Of a stretch of 64,000 nt of DNA, positions 21,413 to 32,320 are shown piece after piece; within the stretch, counting starts at the first letter, position 1, and every line of letters starts with the position of its first letter. The notes beneath the pieces were generated by a model. It was not told where the DNA came from. It was given only the letters and a program-made list of their open reading frames with translations, and ran no database searches. The stretch covers positions 620,001 to 684,000 of the forward strand of contig JAWWNJ010000116.1 in the NCBI GenBank assembly GCA_037176885.1. The letters are read 5' to 3'. The translations under genes were made by a program, and so were the position numbers. The stretch comes from Favolaschia claudopus (lineage: Eukaryota > Basidiomycota > Agaricomycetes > Agaricales > Mycenaceae).

Positions 21413-23075
21413 AAATTGACATGGGTAACGGCGGTAGTGACCACTGTTTTGATGGCAAACGAAATCTGTTCTGGGCTGTACTTGAGTTGCAAAATCTTGA
21501 AAAAATATCACGTGGCTATGAAGCAGCAACCAAATTACCGGTTACTTTCTGTCACCGAGTAGAGCAAGAGATCCGGTTTTCCGACGATACCACTGGGTGT
21601 CCAAAAGGGGAAAAGAACGCAAAAAAGGCGGAAAAAGAAAGAAAAAGAAAGAGACAAGTGAGCTTTTGGGGTGAGCATGGGGAGGCTCTTGGGAGGCTCA
21701 GAAAGATCTAAGGCGGGCTATTATTGTGGACTGGGTTGAAGCTTTTTCAATTACTCAATACAATCATTGCACAAAATTAATATAAAGCAGCAAGGCACAC
21801 AGGTAACTGCCAAGGCCGGCAAGGGGTAACAAAGTTCAACAGTAGATATGAAAGGGGAGGAGAGGAGGATAAACTCTGCCTCCTCAACAGGCTATTGCAT
21901 CGAAAATAAAAAATAAAAATGCAGTATCAAGTGCGTACATTTGTATGGTTGACTTGACTGAATTATGGACTCACACTAGAGTAAGTAGAAGCCCATTCAC
22001 TGGCCAAAAGCTGCAGCATGAAGATACTTCAAAGGAACTGTAATCCTAGGCTTACAGAAGGTGATAGAAAATTCGAAAGTGGCCCAGTAAACAGACCTAG
22101 AATGGATTTCCGAGTACAACAGAGACTGAATGAAACAATATTGAGATCTCCTCACCTATTTTGCCTCACCACCTGCTGCATCACTGGAAAGCCCAGAAGC
22201 AACGAGGAAAAAAAGTTTGATTGTGACTAGAGCGAGAGAATCTCGTGAGTTTGAGCTCAGAACAAATTGAGTGTTGCTAATATTTTCTTGGAGCATCCGG
22301 CGGAGCGGGAGATGCCCATTTCGCGGCAACAGAGGGGGGATGATAAAAATGCAGAATTTATTCAAATCGCGAGCATTCTGGCCGTCCCAGCATGAGAAAA
22401 CACGCAATTAAATAACTTAGATATCGCATCTGTACAGCCCAAGCAAAATCAGACGTCTGCAAGCCCGTAGGGTCGAGAAATCGTGGACGAAAGACAGAAG
22501 GTTGTTAAGTGTTACGGTTGTGACCCTGTCACACTCAGCCTCGGTACGTACCGGGATGTCTCGCGGTGGGACATTAAACCCGCGCCGGGAAGTTTTGTCA
22601 CATGTGACATCACGCTCCTGTGCATTTGCGCGTTTTTTTGCCTCTTTCTTCAGTTAATTCAACCCATTTGTACATTTTCTGGGCTCAGGATCTTTGCCTC
22701 AATGTAATCAGATTGTTTTCCTCCAGCTTTTCCTCCGATTCAGGTGAACTCCCAGCCAAATTGGCATCCTCGTCAAATTTTGCGGCGCACCACTGCGTGG
22801 AGCTGCCGCTTGACGAGGATGGCAATTTAGCTGTTTGTTCACCTGAAACGGCTCCAAAGCTTCCGAGTCTTGTGCAGGGTTTTCAAAGTTTGCATATTTT
22901 TTCTATGCTAAATACATATGGTAGTTGGGTTTCGGGCGCCGGCCCGGACGGACATGTTGAGTGGACCCAGCTGATCGGTCGGTTACAGCCGTTTTGGAAA
23001 CAATATACGGGTTTTGATCAATCTGTCTGTTTCATGTGGATTGAGTACTAATGGCTGCTCTTCCAGTGCTGTGTG
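21413..23075. other. No gene identified; one dispersed repeat
   Basis: A Lys/Arg-rich 96-codon frame (21421-21711) and shorter ones are unsupported. 21538-21575 contains GGTTACTTTCTGTCACCGAG, like one end of the element at 24629. 22741-22870 repeats 62628-62762 (see there), inside a 143-codon plus frame (22620-23051) that is therefore probably repeat sequence. Confidence 0.4.
22741..22870 (+). repeat. Dispersed repeat, copy 1 (partner 62628-62762)
   Basis: CAGGTGAACTCCCAGC, GCGGCGCACCACTGCGTGGA, GCTGCCGCTTG and GTTCACCTGAAACGGCTCCA recur at 62628-62762. Each copy is bounded by AGGTGAAC and its reverse complement GTTCACCT, so the unit is a loose inverted repeat. GGGCGCCGGCCCGGACGG follows both copies (22941 and 62822). 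Confidence 0.7.
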
Positions 23076-23083
23076 GTATTAGG

Positions 23084-23866
23084 TAAGGCTGGAACATTAC
23101 AATTAAATACGTGTCCGACCCATAATGTACTGTAATCGTAATATAATCTTAAGGATTCAGGCCATATTTAATCGTAAGGGTATCGTAATGTATTATAATG
23201 ATAGAATAATCGTATTTAATTGAATTTAATTGAATATTTCCAGAATACGATATCAAAAGCACTGCAGCTCGAAAGTCCTGGTCTGAATCCGAACTCTAGT
23301 CATGAAAAGAGTCCCACAATTCATTTCCACCCCCAAAGACGCCACTGTTCTCCATTCTAGGTGCCGAATCTTCGATCAAATGCCAGGTTTACCTGAAGTC
23401 CTATAATTTTGAGGTTTCAGGTCATATCTGAAGGCGTTAGAACCCTCAGAAGCAACTCTCAGTCTCATTGGACATTATTTGAACCGCAAAGAACATAATA
23501 TCAGTACGCATCAATAATGTCCCACGGACCACGTAAGCTTCCCACCGGTCACAAACACTGCCAAATCTTGGTTGGATTTGAGTTCTGGGGTGAGTTAGAT
23601 GGACCCCACTGTCAATTTATGGTAAGATGAGGGCCTCAAGTACTCACCAGACAAGTTTCATTCAATAATATGGCATTATATTGCGCCTGGCCATCCTTAA
23701 GATTATGATTAAATACGGACCCCATATCATATCGTAATCGTACTGTAATGTAATGAAACGGCTTGTACTCCCAGACCTTAAGATTATGGGGAGACGTGTA
23801 TTTAATCATAATTTTAGGATTATAATTGATTATATTTTAATATACTCGTATTTATATCCAGCCTTA
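23084..23866. mobile_element. hAT-type element, 783 bp, 8-bp target duplication
   Basis: Ends TAAGGCTGGAACATT and the reverse complement of TATCCAGCCTTA. GTATTAGG is duplicated exactly at 23076-23083 and 23867-23874. Both subterminal regions carry repeated AATTAAATACG/CGTATTTAAT and ATAATGTACTGTAATCGTAA motifs. No transposase. Confidence 0.82.
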
Positions 23867-23874
23867 GTATTAGG

Positions 23875-24626
23875 TATGATTTTTATGGTACGTTTGTTTT
23901 GCGCCAAGTCACAACTTCAACATTCGCTCATGATAGTCGACCAGGCTTGATTTGAAACTTCGAATTTGGCGGCAATTCCTTTGTGGGGCGCTGGTGACGC
24001 CAGATAAGGCGTTGAGTAGGGCTCAGCCTTTGTCATTGTCCACGAATATATATCTTTTGCCACAATACGCAAGCCCTAAGTATTCAAATGTAATCTAAAT
24101 GCGCTGTAATGCACAGTAATGGCTCATATGAGCTTCATTCGATTTTAAGATACAAACCATCTCAGACTATTCCGGTGCATCTCAAACTATCACCATGGAA
24201 CTCGAACCATTTCAGAAAGTGTGCCATTTTTCCATATGGTTTGAGATTGAGTGAAATAAGTTGAACGATATGACTTTTCATCTCATTCTATTTCACTCCA
24301 TCCCCCCGACTTTTGACTGGGCGCTTAATCCCTCATGATCCCAAGGGTGGATTAGGGTGGATTATACGCGCTTGAATGGTCTACACCTATGCGCTATAAT
24401 CCCCTTATTGATTATGGGCTTATGACGGCTTGTACTGGCTTACGAGCCAGTATAAGCAGTTCAGGATTTTTTCGACATAAGGTTGAGAGCTGGTTTATGC
24501 ATTATGAGATAGGGAAATTTGCGAAGCTCCCGACGAGAAATAGCAAGAATGAGGTTTGATTGAGGCTAAATCAATCGGTCTTGCATAGCAGTGATGTTGG
24601 CAGGCGGTGTGCTTGTTAGCTGCTTC
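23875..24626. other. No gene seen
   Basis: 24140-24250 has a loose direct repeat of AACCATCTCAGACTAT-like units. Remaining sequence is AT-rich without frames above 65 codons. Confidence 0.45.
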
Positions 24627-24628
24627 TA

Positions 24629-25154
24629 CTCGCCGTTACCAAAAGTAACCGAATTCGGGGTTTTTCTCACGAAATTACGATGGTCAAAGAACTTTGAGCG
24701 ATGAAGGGTTCATTTACAGGTTGTTTTCTACAACTTTCATGATATAAACGTGGGCTAAGCTGTCACACAGTGGGTGAATAAATTAATCTTCGAAATACCA
24801 TTAATTTGGCCGTGTTTTCCTTTTTTGGAACACAGTCGCCAGGATTCCAGGTGGGTGAGTGCCTCAAAGATAGGTCTACTATCTCATAACTCTGTACCTG
24901 AGAACTCAAAGTTTGCTGGGCTATCCTCATCCTTCAATGAGGGTGCCAAAACAGAGCAAGAAAGTGTTCATTTGATACATAAATAAACAAACATAGAAAA
25001 TCAGCACAGGGAAAGCCCAATAACTTAGGCGCGTGTTATGTGCAATAGCATATGACCATCCCCCCTCTCGCCCACCAGTTGAACCAACTGCTAACTGTAT
25101 TAGCTGGTCGCAAGCAAGGCATTTCTAAATTCGGTTACTTTTGGTAATGCCGAG
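24629..25154. mobile_element. TA-flanked element, 526 bp
   Basis: Ends CTCGCCGTTACCAAAAGTAA and the reverse complement CTCGGCATTACCAAAAGTAA, TIR continuing to CCGAATT. TA at 24627-24628 and 25155-25156. A 70-codon frame inside is without recognisable content. Related single ends occur at 21538 and 61622. Confidence 0.72.
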
Positions 25155-25504
25155 TAAAACAACCAATCACACAGTTTCCTTAGGACTAGTTGCCCTTCAG
25201 CCAAGTGCGGGGAGCCGTTAAACCTATGCACGAAGAAACAATCAAGTAATCGAAGGACACTCCTAAACCTTCAGCAAAGGTTCAAGCGACACAGAAGGCC
25301 CGGCTCACTCTTTGAGTAATTGGCTGAATGTCCTCGCTTTATTTGACAGTCAAACTTGAAAGGTGATTCTGCGTACCGAAGCATTGAACTCGCTTCGGCC
25401 CGCGAAGTTGAGTCCCATGCCATGGCCAGATGGAAGAGCTGCTTCATGGAAAGGAAATAGGTAACCCTCAGGGGGGCATGGGGTAGCAAAATGTAATGTA
25501 CAGT

Positions 25505-25876
25505 TGCGGCAAAATCAAATTACTTACCAAATATGGAAATTCTCATCAATCCCCTCCTTTTGCACCCAGATGAATGGTTGTTTCATGCGGTAAGCGGACA
25601 GAAATACTTAGAGGCTCCATCTTGTACGCCTGGTGTAGAAAAATTTGTGTCTTTGCATTGATGTTGGCTGGATAGCCGCCAAGTTTGTGTATCAAAGTGC
25701 GGCCAAAATCAGTTGGAAGTATGATGAATTTGGTTATTTTTTGTGCCTAGATGTATTCAATCAAAGGAGTCCAGGCCTTTTGTGCCATTCCAGCCTACGT
25801 ATGGATGGTTTTTCTGTGCGGTCGGGCAGTTCTGATGAGAATTTCCTTATTTGGTAAGTGATTTGATCTTGCCGCA
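25505..25876. mobile_element. Harbinger-derived miniature element, about 372 bp
   Basis: TIR TGCGGCAAAATCAAATTACT, continuing TACCAAATATGGAAATTCTCAT, is mirrored at the right end. The same terminus (TTGCGGCGAAATTAAATG and GGAAACTCCCATC) ends the Harbinger element at 43936, which supplies the likely transposase source. The interior is also largely self-complementary. Target duplication not resolved. A 22-nt T-run follows at 25907. Confidence 0.66.
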
Positions 25877-26094
25877 TATATATTGCACTCTCGCATTCAA
25901 AACGATTTTTTTTTTTTTTTTTTTTTGATTTTACGATTTTGTGATGATGTCACAGAATGTCACATTGTGTGACAAAATCTACAAATGCGGTTTTCCGCAC
26001 ATTGTACTGGGTAGCTGAAAGGGGAAAAAGGAAAAAAAAGAGAAAGGGAGAATTTCATGTAGATTCGGAATTGAACGAAGATTGAACCAAGAAT

Positions 26095-26493
26095 AACCTG
26101 TTTGCGCAAAAGCCATACGAGCCACCAGATGGCTTTGGGCGTGTGCGCAGCATATGGCTCCTAATTCTTGGACGTTTAAGCATCATACCTATATTGTATG
26201 CAACATATCCGCAGAGTGTGTAGTAGCTGTCATGGGCTTCCTCAAATCACCAGAATCCACGGTTAATTTATGGCATCAACAACAGTTTCTCTGCTTGAGT
26301 GGTCTCTCCCTCACTGTCTGGGTATTGCCTGTCACGAAGGTCCGCAGTTCATCACCGGGCTTTATCTAGATAAGCACAGATGGTTTTGATGTAGTTGTGA
26401 ACAGAATGCCCAAGATCAGCAGCCATTGGAGCCATCGGCTGCGCACACGCCAAAAGCCACCAGATGGCTCGTATGGCTTTTGCGCAACCTCTC
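26095..26493 (+). mobile_element. TATT-flanked element, 399 bp, copy A
   Basis: Left end AACCTGTTTGCGCAAAAGCC, right end GGCTTTTGCGCAACCTCTC; TIR of about 60 bp includes ACGAGCCACCAGATGGCT and GGGCGTGTGCGCAGC. Nearly identical to 54003-54402 and, inverted, 58006-58404. Flanks GAAT/TAAT match imperfectly here. A 71-codon frame starting MAPNSWTFKHHTYIVCN is conserved between copies only because the DNA is. Confidence 0.85.
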
Positions 26494-26497
26494 TAAT

Positions 26498-27142
26498 ATG
26501 AACATTATATGGACTATACACATTTACCTCTCCCAGGCACTCTTTTTTGCTCTTTTTGTTGCGTAGTCTTTGCTGTAAGTGCATGCTTTTTGGAAATTTC
26601 CATCATCAGCTCCCTGACCTCTTAGCTGCTTGTATGTTTTGTAACAAATAGTGGATACTTGAATATCCTACCCGCACCTTTGCTGCTTTGACATCGTTTG
26701 CAACTGAGAAATTAATATTGATCCAACAATTCATGCCGTACCTGTGCCCTGTACCTTCTCCAACAAGGCCTTAGAAGACAGATGGCCCCAAGGGGGACCA
26801 TCTGAGAGGACATAGCCCATTTTGAGCATTTGAGCCGGCCCTGCTTGGGTGGATTGACAGTAGTTGGTGGCATAAATGGTTTGAGATTTGCGGGGTATTG
26901 CTGAGGAATAGGACGTGTTTTTTCCGTGTTTTAGCGTGGCAGAACGTGTCGAGCACAAGTAGGTAGCTACCAGAAGAAGAATACAAGGTGTGCGACGCGC
27001 ACGAAGGAAAAAGGCAGCGACAATGCACATAATGTGACGTGACAGTCACATCAGTGCACATAACTTTTGGCGGGCAACTTCAAGTCTTGCTACGCTTCCA
27101 CAATATAAGAGAATTCCGCGTTTTTTTCAGATAAATGTGATC
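26498..27142. other. No gene identified
   Basis: 26731-27061 is open on the minus strand in two overlapping frames without domains. 27020-27065 carries GCACATAATGTGACGTGACA, near-palindromic, like the hairpin at 63438. Confidence 0.4.
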
Positions 27143-27144
27143 TA

Positions 27145-27691
27145 TGGTGCCCTCCACTTAGTCACCACCAATTTGTGACAACCGTTACTACTCGGGCAGG
27201 AAAACACCGATTTTTTATTCCTCTTGGGAAAACACTCAGTTTCACGCAAGGAATCTTTTGGCAAGACAGAATTTTTATAGCGACAAAATTGAACGAGTTA
27301 TAAAACTTCTGACCCCCCAAATTGGGACTGTCCCTCCGAATATGTCCCTACTGGTCAAAACTCTCTGCGACACGTTGTGGGATACGTCTGTGAGACTTGT
27401 ATACCTTAGAACTAAACTTGCGGACGTGTAATTGAGCATCCTGAGTCGCCATGCCGGATGACGGTGACGATGATTCGGCACGAGGATGTCGACCAGCACG
27501 CGCTCTGGCTGCCGCACTTAACAAGTATTTTCGTTTGCGGACCATGGAAGACGGGCAGACGTATTATAGACAGTGTAGATGTAGAAAAGTGTCTTTCTGC
27601 AGGCGAAAAGAGGTATATACAAAAAAAAAATTCGGCCTTCGGCCGATTTGGGACTAGTACATTTTTGGCGGTGACTAAGCGGAGGGCACCA
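27145..27691. mobile_element. TA-flanked TGGTGC-family element, 547 bp
   Basis: Ends TGGTGCCCTCCACTTAGTCA and the reverse complement TGGTGCCCTCCGCTTAGTCA. TA at 27143-27144 and 27692-27693. It inserted at the very end of the dispersed repeat 27694-27966, whose other copy at 40087 shows the TA without an insertion. Family also at 46045 and a single end at 3483. Confidence 0.78.
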
Positions 27692-27693
27692 TA

Positions 27694-27966
27694 GAAATGG
27701 TGTATTTGAGCAAATGGAAGACATCCCTGGTCTCAGAATTCAAAAATACTGTCTTGGGATGGAGCAGTAGACTATTCTTCCGACCCATTTTTTTTTGAAT
27801 GCAGAAATGAGTTTTTCGGCGATTGGAGCCATCTTGGTTCGGGACGATGGCGAAATTTGCCGCTTATGTAATGTTCTCACGCACCATATAGGGTAGGATC
27901 CCATCAATTACCGGTAACCCGCCAGCACAACAGCATACACACTATACCGTGAACGTTGGCTGCAGT
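27694..27966. repeat. Dispersed repeat, inverted partner of 39811-40087
   Basis: AGAAATGGTGTATTTGAGCA, GACATCCCTGGTCTCAGAAT, GATTGGAGCCATCTTGG, CCATCAATTACCGGTAACCC and ACCGTGAACGTTGGCTGCAG recur in reverse orientation at 39811-40087 with few differences. No coding frame is shared. The copies are 12 kb apart. Confidence 0.8.
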
Positions 27967-28452
27967 GCGCAACATCTTGGGGCATCATACAACAATGGCT
28001 AGAGAAATCTCATCCTATCTCCAGTTATGATTACATAATGACCAAAGTTTTTTCGACCTCAAAATCGTTGAAATTGAGCAAAATCCAGCAGGTTTTGTTT
28101 TCGTGTCGAAATTTTTTGCCGCGTTACGCGTGACGTGACACGTCATGTGACCGCTCGTTGTGAGTGACTGACGCCTACCTTAGGAATCTGGGTAAAGTAA
28201 CATATGACTGAGGTCGTATTTGCGAGTACTTTCGACCTATGAAGACCGTTTCTCGGTGGGGTGAGCACTGAAAAGTGCCCTGTTTATAAATCCCTTAAAA
28301 AATTCATTACACTCGAATTACTATATATGGTCATGGGGTAAGTTGCCTAAAAAAGTCATTTCACCCGTATTCCATGTCCAGAACTTTGTTTGCGTCAAAA
28401 GACACACTGAATGCCCCAGAACCGCTTGGTGCAGTTTTAATGGCGGCCACTG
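27967..28452. other. No gene seen; shared block with 40404-40443
   Basis: 28140-28184 reads GTGACCGCTCGTTGTGAGTG and CTGACGCCTACCTTA, which recurs at 40404-40443 in the same orientation. The rest has no recognisable content. Confidence 0.45.
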
Positions 28453-28457
28453 TAATA

Positions 28458-28639
28458 GGGGCGCTCAATTCTTAGCTCGTTGGCTCGTCTCGTCCCAGAA
28501 ATTATTTAATTGCATGATGAGCTGATGAGCTGCTGATCCCACTCCGCATTTCTCTCCACTTCCCATCAAATTTGATCCCCTCATCAAAATCGACATTTTA
28601 CGGGCGAGACGAGCTGACGAGCTAAGAATTGAGCGCCCC
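28458..28639. mobile_element. 182-bp hairpin-forming miniature element
   Basis: GGGGCGCTCAATTCTTAGCT, continuing CGTTGGCTCGTCTCGTCCC, is mirrored at the right end (GGGCGAGACGAGC, AGCTAAGAATTGAGCGCCCC). TAATA occurs at 28453-28457 and 28640-28644, so the duplication is TA or TAATA. It lies 265 bp downstream of the F-box gene stop. Confidence 0.78.
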
Positions 28640-28903
28640 TAATAACAAGTGTGCAGAGCTCAATTGCCTTCTCCCTCAAGAGCTTCGGCTCCCACTGAAT
28701 CGGCGCCGAGAAGCTTGAGAAGCCGCTAGATGGAGCTCCAACGAAAGACGACTATTTTTAACATGTTTTCCCCAGTTTCCGTGGATTCGAAGCAGCATCG
28801 CCTCCCGACTTGCGTCTACCACTGGGAGGCGCCGACCCAGAAAACATACTTGAGATTGCGCGCTGCCAGGTCGATGATGGTAGGAAAGCAAGAAAGAGTT
28901 TTT

Positions 28904-29888
28904 CTACTCCAGCGTGAGAGTAACAGCCGTGCATAAGCTGCCCTCATGAGCCACCCCCTCCTCCTTTCGCATATCTTCTCGCTTCCGGTGAGGGAATATC
29001 CTTGATCCGAGATCGTACCGGGCGTCAACGAATAATCTGACGGTCCGCAGACGACGATGCGAAGAAAACATCCCGGATAAATAGTCTGATTTGCACAAAA
29101 TTCAGGTAAGAGGATAAACGCCGGGCAGCCCACACACCTTCTTGGCGTAGAATCGCCTCAGTTTTGAAAAGCTCCAAAGTTGCTGACGCCGATCGTATGA
29201 GTTGGAGTGCCCCTGGGTTGTGTGGGAACATGCGCTTCCCAAGGGACAATGAAACGAGGGGCGGCCTCGGGGAGATGGATATAAACCAGGTGAAGAACTG
29301 TTGGTCGTTGATATACCGACAATTCAGGTGTTTTAAGCTTTGAAGAACAGCCGAAGCGGCTATGATTGGGGAGGGCAAGGGCTGAATGGAATGCGCATGC
29401 AGTTGAAGGTCTTCCAAGAATTCTGATTGCGAAAGCACTTTCACCAGGTTCATGATATCCAACATGACTACCGAGTCGAAGCAGAGCCGGACCAATGTCA
29501 CCGGCCACGGGGAAAAGATGGGGAAGTGCATTGGTCCCAAATGTAGAGACAGAAGATGAGGTATGGTGGCCAAGATTTGACTGAGAGCCAGACTATGGCG
29601 TAAATCCTGGCTCGTGGCGGGATATCTGTGAGGGACACGAGGAAAACCGGTCGCTCGGACGGTCTTGGTGTGTGCAAGAACAGTAGATTCAAGGGCGATT
29701 TTCAGTGTGCCAAATGTGTCGACTTGGCGCACAGACAGAGTCACATCCGAAAATAGACGCGGACGAACAACTGCTAGCCAAGTCCGGCAGACCAGAGAAC
29801 ATGCAGCAAGCGTCGAGCGATCGCCGTCGATAAGCCGGTCAAGAACCTCGAGTACAAGCTCAATGGGGAGGGTCTGGGTCAGACTCAT
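28904..29888 (-). CDS. F-box protein with leucine-rich C-terminus, two exons, 310 aa
   Basis: F-box proteins recruit substrates to SCF ubiquitin ligases by binding Skp1; the C-terminal repeats bind the target. Exon 1 (29888-29138) encodes residues 1-250 with the F-box at about 6-50 (TLPIELVLEVLDRLIDGD, STLAACSLVCRTWLAVVRPR, LFSDVTL), followed by leucine-rich segments such as LSLHLGPMHFPIF and LEDLQLHAHSI. A 52-nt intron (29137-29086, GTGTGT to ATCAG) joins G to AC, giving ILRQEDYLSGMFSSHRRLRT and ending in LTLE and TAG at 28906-28904. The upstream frame is open to 30080, but ATG 29888 starts six residues before the F-box, the usual spacing. No frameshift or stop was found, so this is probably the most intact host gene here. 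The target is unknown. Confidence 0.75.
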
Positions 29889-30056
29889 AGCAGTTCTCAA
29901 GGGTTCGAAGTCACGTGTGACAACACGTTTGCTACGGACCGAAAAATCGGTCTTTTCTGAGTGCCGAAAACGGCTTTGAGCCGGCTTGAAGCCAAGCCGC
30001 GGCAACACTATTAGCTGCTGGTCGAATGCCTCGACCGTCGAGGCACTGCTACTGTA

Positions 30057-30216
30057 CCAATCTGTATGACTGAAACGCAAAATGGACCGTTACAGGCTGA
30101 AACGGCTGAAACGGCTTACCAATCACCCTTTTATGGAAGGTGACCTGCCTTATTTGGGTGATTGGTAAGCAGAAACGGGCGTCCGTTACGCGTTACGTTT
30201 CAGTCATACAGATTGG
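30057..30216. mobile_element. 160-bp palindromic miniature element upstream of the F-box gene
   Basis: CCAATCTGTATGACTGAAAC and its reverse complement form the ends; an inner inverted pair GCTTACCAATCACCC/GGGTGATTGGTAAGC makes the whole element fold. Flanks are TA and TTA. It stands about 170 bp upstream of the F-box start codon, in its likely promoter. Confidence 0.72.
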
Positions 30217-30219
30217 TTA

Positions 30220-31199
30220 GTGTTGCCGGAAGCTGGAGCTAGCTCCGAGCTGAGTTCAACTCCAACTCGACCCCTTCCCAAAAGCGGCACCTCGAGGTGA
30301 TGCCAGCTCGCCTCGACTCCACCCTCGTCACCCAAAGCGGACGACGTGACATTTCTGGTGGTGTAACTGAGTGACATCACACTCCCTCCCCAGTTTCTGT
30401 ATTGGCCGTTTCTTGGCCGTTTTCGACGTATAAAAAGCAGTTTGAGCTTGAAGAGAGCTCAGGAAAACCTTCCACATAAAAATTTGGTCCATTCCCCCCT
30501 AAAATTTTGCCCTTCGGGCAAGGGGGAACCGATCCGCGAAATCTACACTAAGGGTCGAAGTTTTTTTCTCAGCGAAATGGCGGACCCCCCACCCTTCTCA
30601 ATTAGGGAATTCCTTTTTTGGTCAGCCATCAAACTGCTTTGCAGCCCTTGATTCAACGAATTTTGGCTTGGAAACCTTGCATGTATAATCCTACAGTACT
30701 CTGATGCACTTGACTGAGGTTCTACACCATGCTCGAGGTAAAGGAAAGGAAATCTTGCTTGCCCATCATTGATCACGCGGATGTTTATTGTATTTGGAAG
30801 TTCCGAGACAACCTTGACGCGAGGCACGAGCGGCTCAAGGTTGTCAGAGGATAAGCTAAGATTGAGGGAGAGTCGGGAAGACGTGACGCGCCGAGTGTGA
30901 CTCGTCACTCTCGCGCTTTCCGCCACGTCTCGACTCTCCCGCCGTTTCTTTCGTTCGCGTCATCCACCAGTGGCCCCGCCATATCGCACGCGCCTTTCCT
31001 TTCGTACCGTCCTCAGGGATAGCCTCAATAGCTCTTCCCCTATGCGCTGCCATACCAGCCTACGACATCCAATATCAACGTTTTTCGCGTCTCTCGGCGA
31101 CCGAAGACAAGTAACGACCGGCGGCTTACCGCCTCCTTCCTGTCAACCTTCATGTCAAATCTAAGCATTAGGATCCAGACATGCATGAGGTTATGCGGG
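30220..31199. other. No gene identified; dispersed repeat at 30515-30601
   Basis: 30515-30601 (CCGATCCGCGAAATCT, AAGGGTCGAAGTTTTTTTCT, GCGGACCCCCCACCCTTCTC) recurs at 44097-44185. A 127-codon minus frame (30926-30543) overlaps this repeat and is not supported as a gene. Confidence 0.45.
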
Positions 31200-32218
31200 A
31201 CGATGTTTGGCGGAAGACTCATAGTAAGCCTCGAATCCCGAAGCCCACCATATTATCCCCTCCCTTCCTCTCGGACTCCTTTCCCGTTCCCCCCTTTCCT
31301 TTCTCTGCTACCGCTACGATTCGTAGCTCCTCAGGCTGCCGCCTCACGGGCCTGAGAGTGCGTTGCGAGCTTGGTTACCCGGCTCGGCTGCCTTCTCGGC
31401 GGGCGTGCTCGCGACGCGCCAGGACAGGCTGCTCAGGACCGGCAGCCAGCGTGCCACGTCGTGCGACGGCAACGCAACCCTCATCGTCAATGGACGATAC
31501 AGCACCGTGCTGTACTCGAGAGTAGCACTCTCATTCTGCCTTCTGCCTTCTGTCTCCTATTTCTCTCTATCTCTCCTCCTCCTCACATACATACACTGGA
31601 TACACTGAATCTGCTGGTCTCCGACCCGCACCTCCCCCCTCGCGACGCGACAGGGCTCGTTCAGGCTCTGACACGTCAGAACGGCCTCATTCTCCCCAGC
31701 GCACGCTGTGTCCCAGCGATACCATCATTGCGCGAATGCATTGCGCTGACGGGCGCCGTCAAACTAAGCGTGCGGTCTTTTGTACGCTGTTTTCCCCTAT
31801 TCAATAGCGGTCGCCTCTTTTCCCCGTTTCCCGTTCCCTTTCTACGATTACTCGGCAACCCTTGAACCCTCCCTCGTACCTCTTTCAGCTGTGCACCACA
31901 ACTATAGACCTATGCCCTCGTGTTGCCAGTCTACAAACTGAGGGTCGTTCGGGCATACTACGACATATACTTCGCGTCTAACGTTTTCATATACAATTTC
32001 GTACCGTGCTGCATCATTTCTACCTTTGCCTTGCTTCCCTCCTTCCTACTCAATCATGTGCCGTCGTATGCAACACCACCATACCTCCTTCCTCTAACTC
32101 TTCCGCGGGCTCAGCACCAGCCTACCATCCTACCCGTACCCCACTCGTGCACCTTACTCGCTCATCTTACCCGCTTACTCGTGTCCAACACCGTAACAGC
32201 TTATTACGGACCACAGAC

Positions 32219-32320
32219 GTACCTCCTTACCCGCCTGTCGTACCTCCTTACCCGTCCGTCGTACCTTCTTACCCGTCCGCCGTACCTTCTTACCCGTCCG
32301 CCGTACCCCTCTTACCTGCG
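32219..32320 (+). repeat. Tandem repeat CGTACCTTCTTACCCGTCCG, about 5 units
   Basis: Unit of about 20-21 bp: CGTACCTCCTTACCCGCCTGT, then CGTACC-T(C/T)CTTACCCGTCCG with small changes. The same TACC/TACCCGTACC vocabulary reappears at 34180-34215 and 34470-34500, so the unit was spread within the tract. Confidence 0.75.

Noticed and set aside
22620..23051. 143-codon plus-strand frame with a plausible-looking protein
   Set aside because: Its centre is a dispersed repeat also present at 62628-62762, where it is not open; treated as repeat.
26154..26369. 71-codon frame conserved in three places
   Set aside because: Conservation comes from three copies of the TATT-flanked element; the frame overlaps a palindromic terminus and has no start context or domain.
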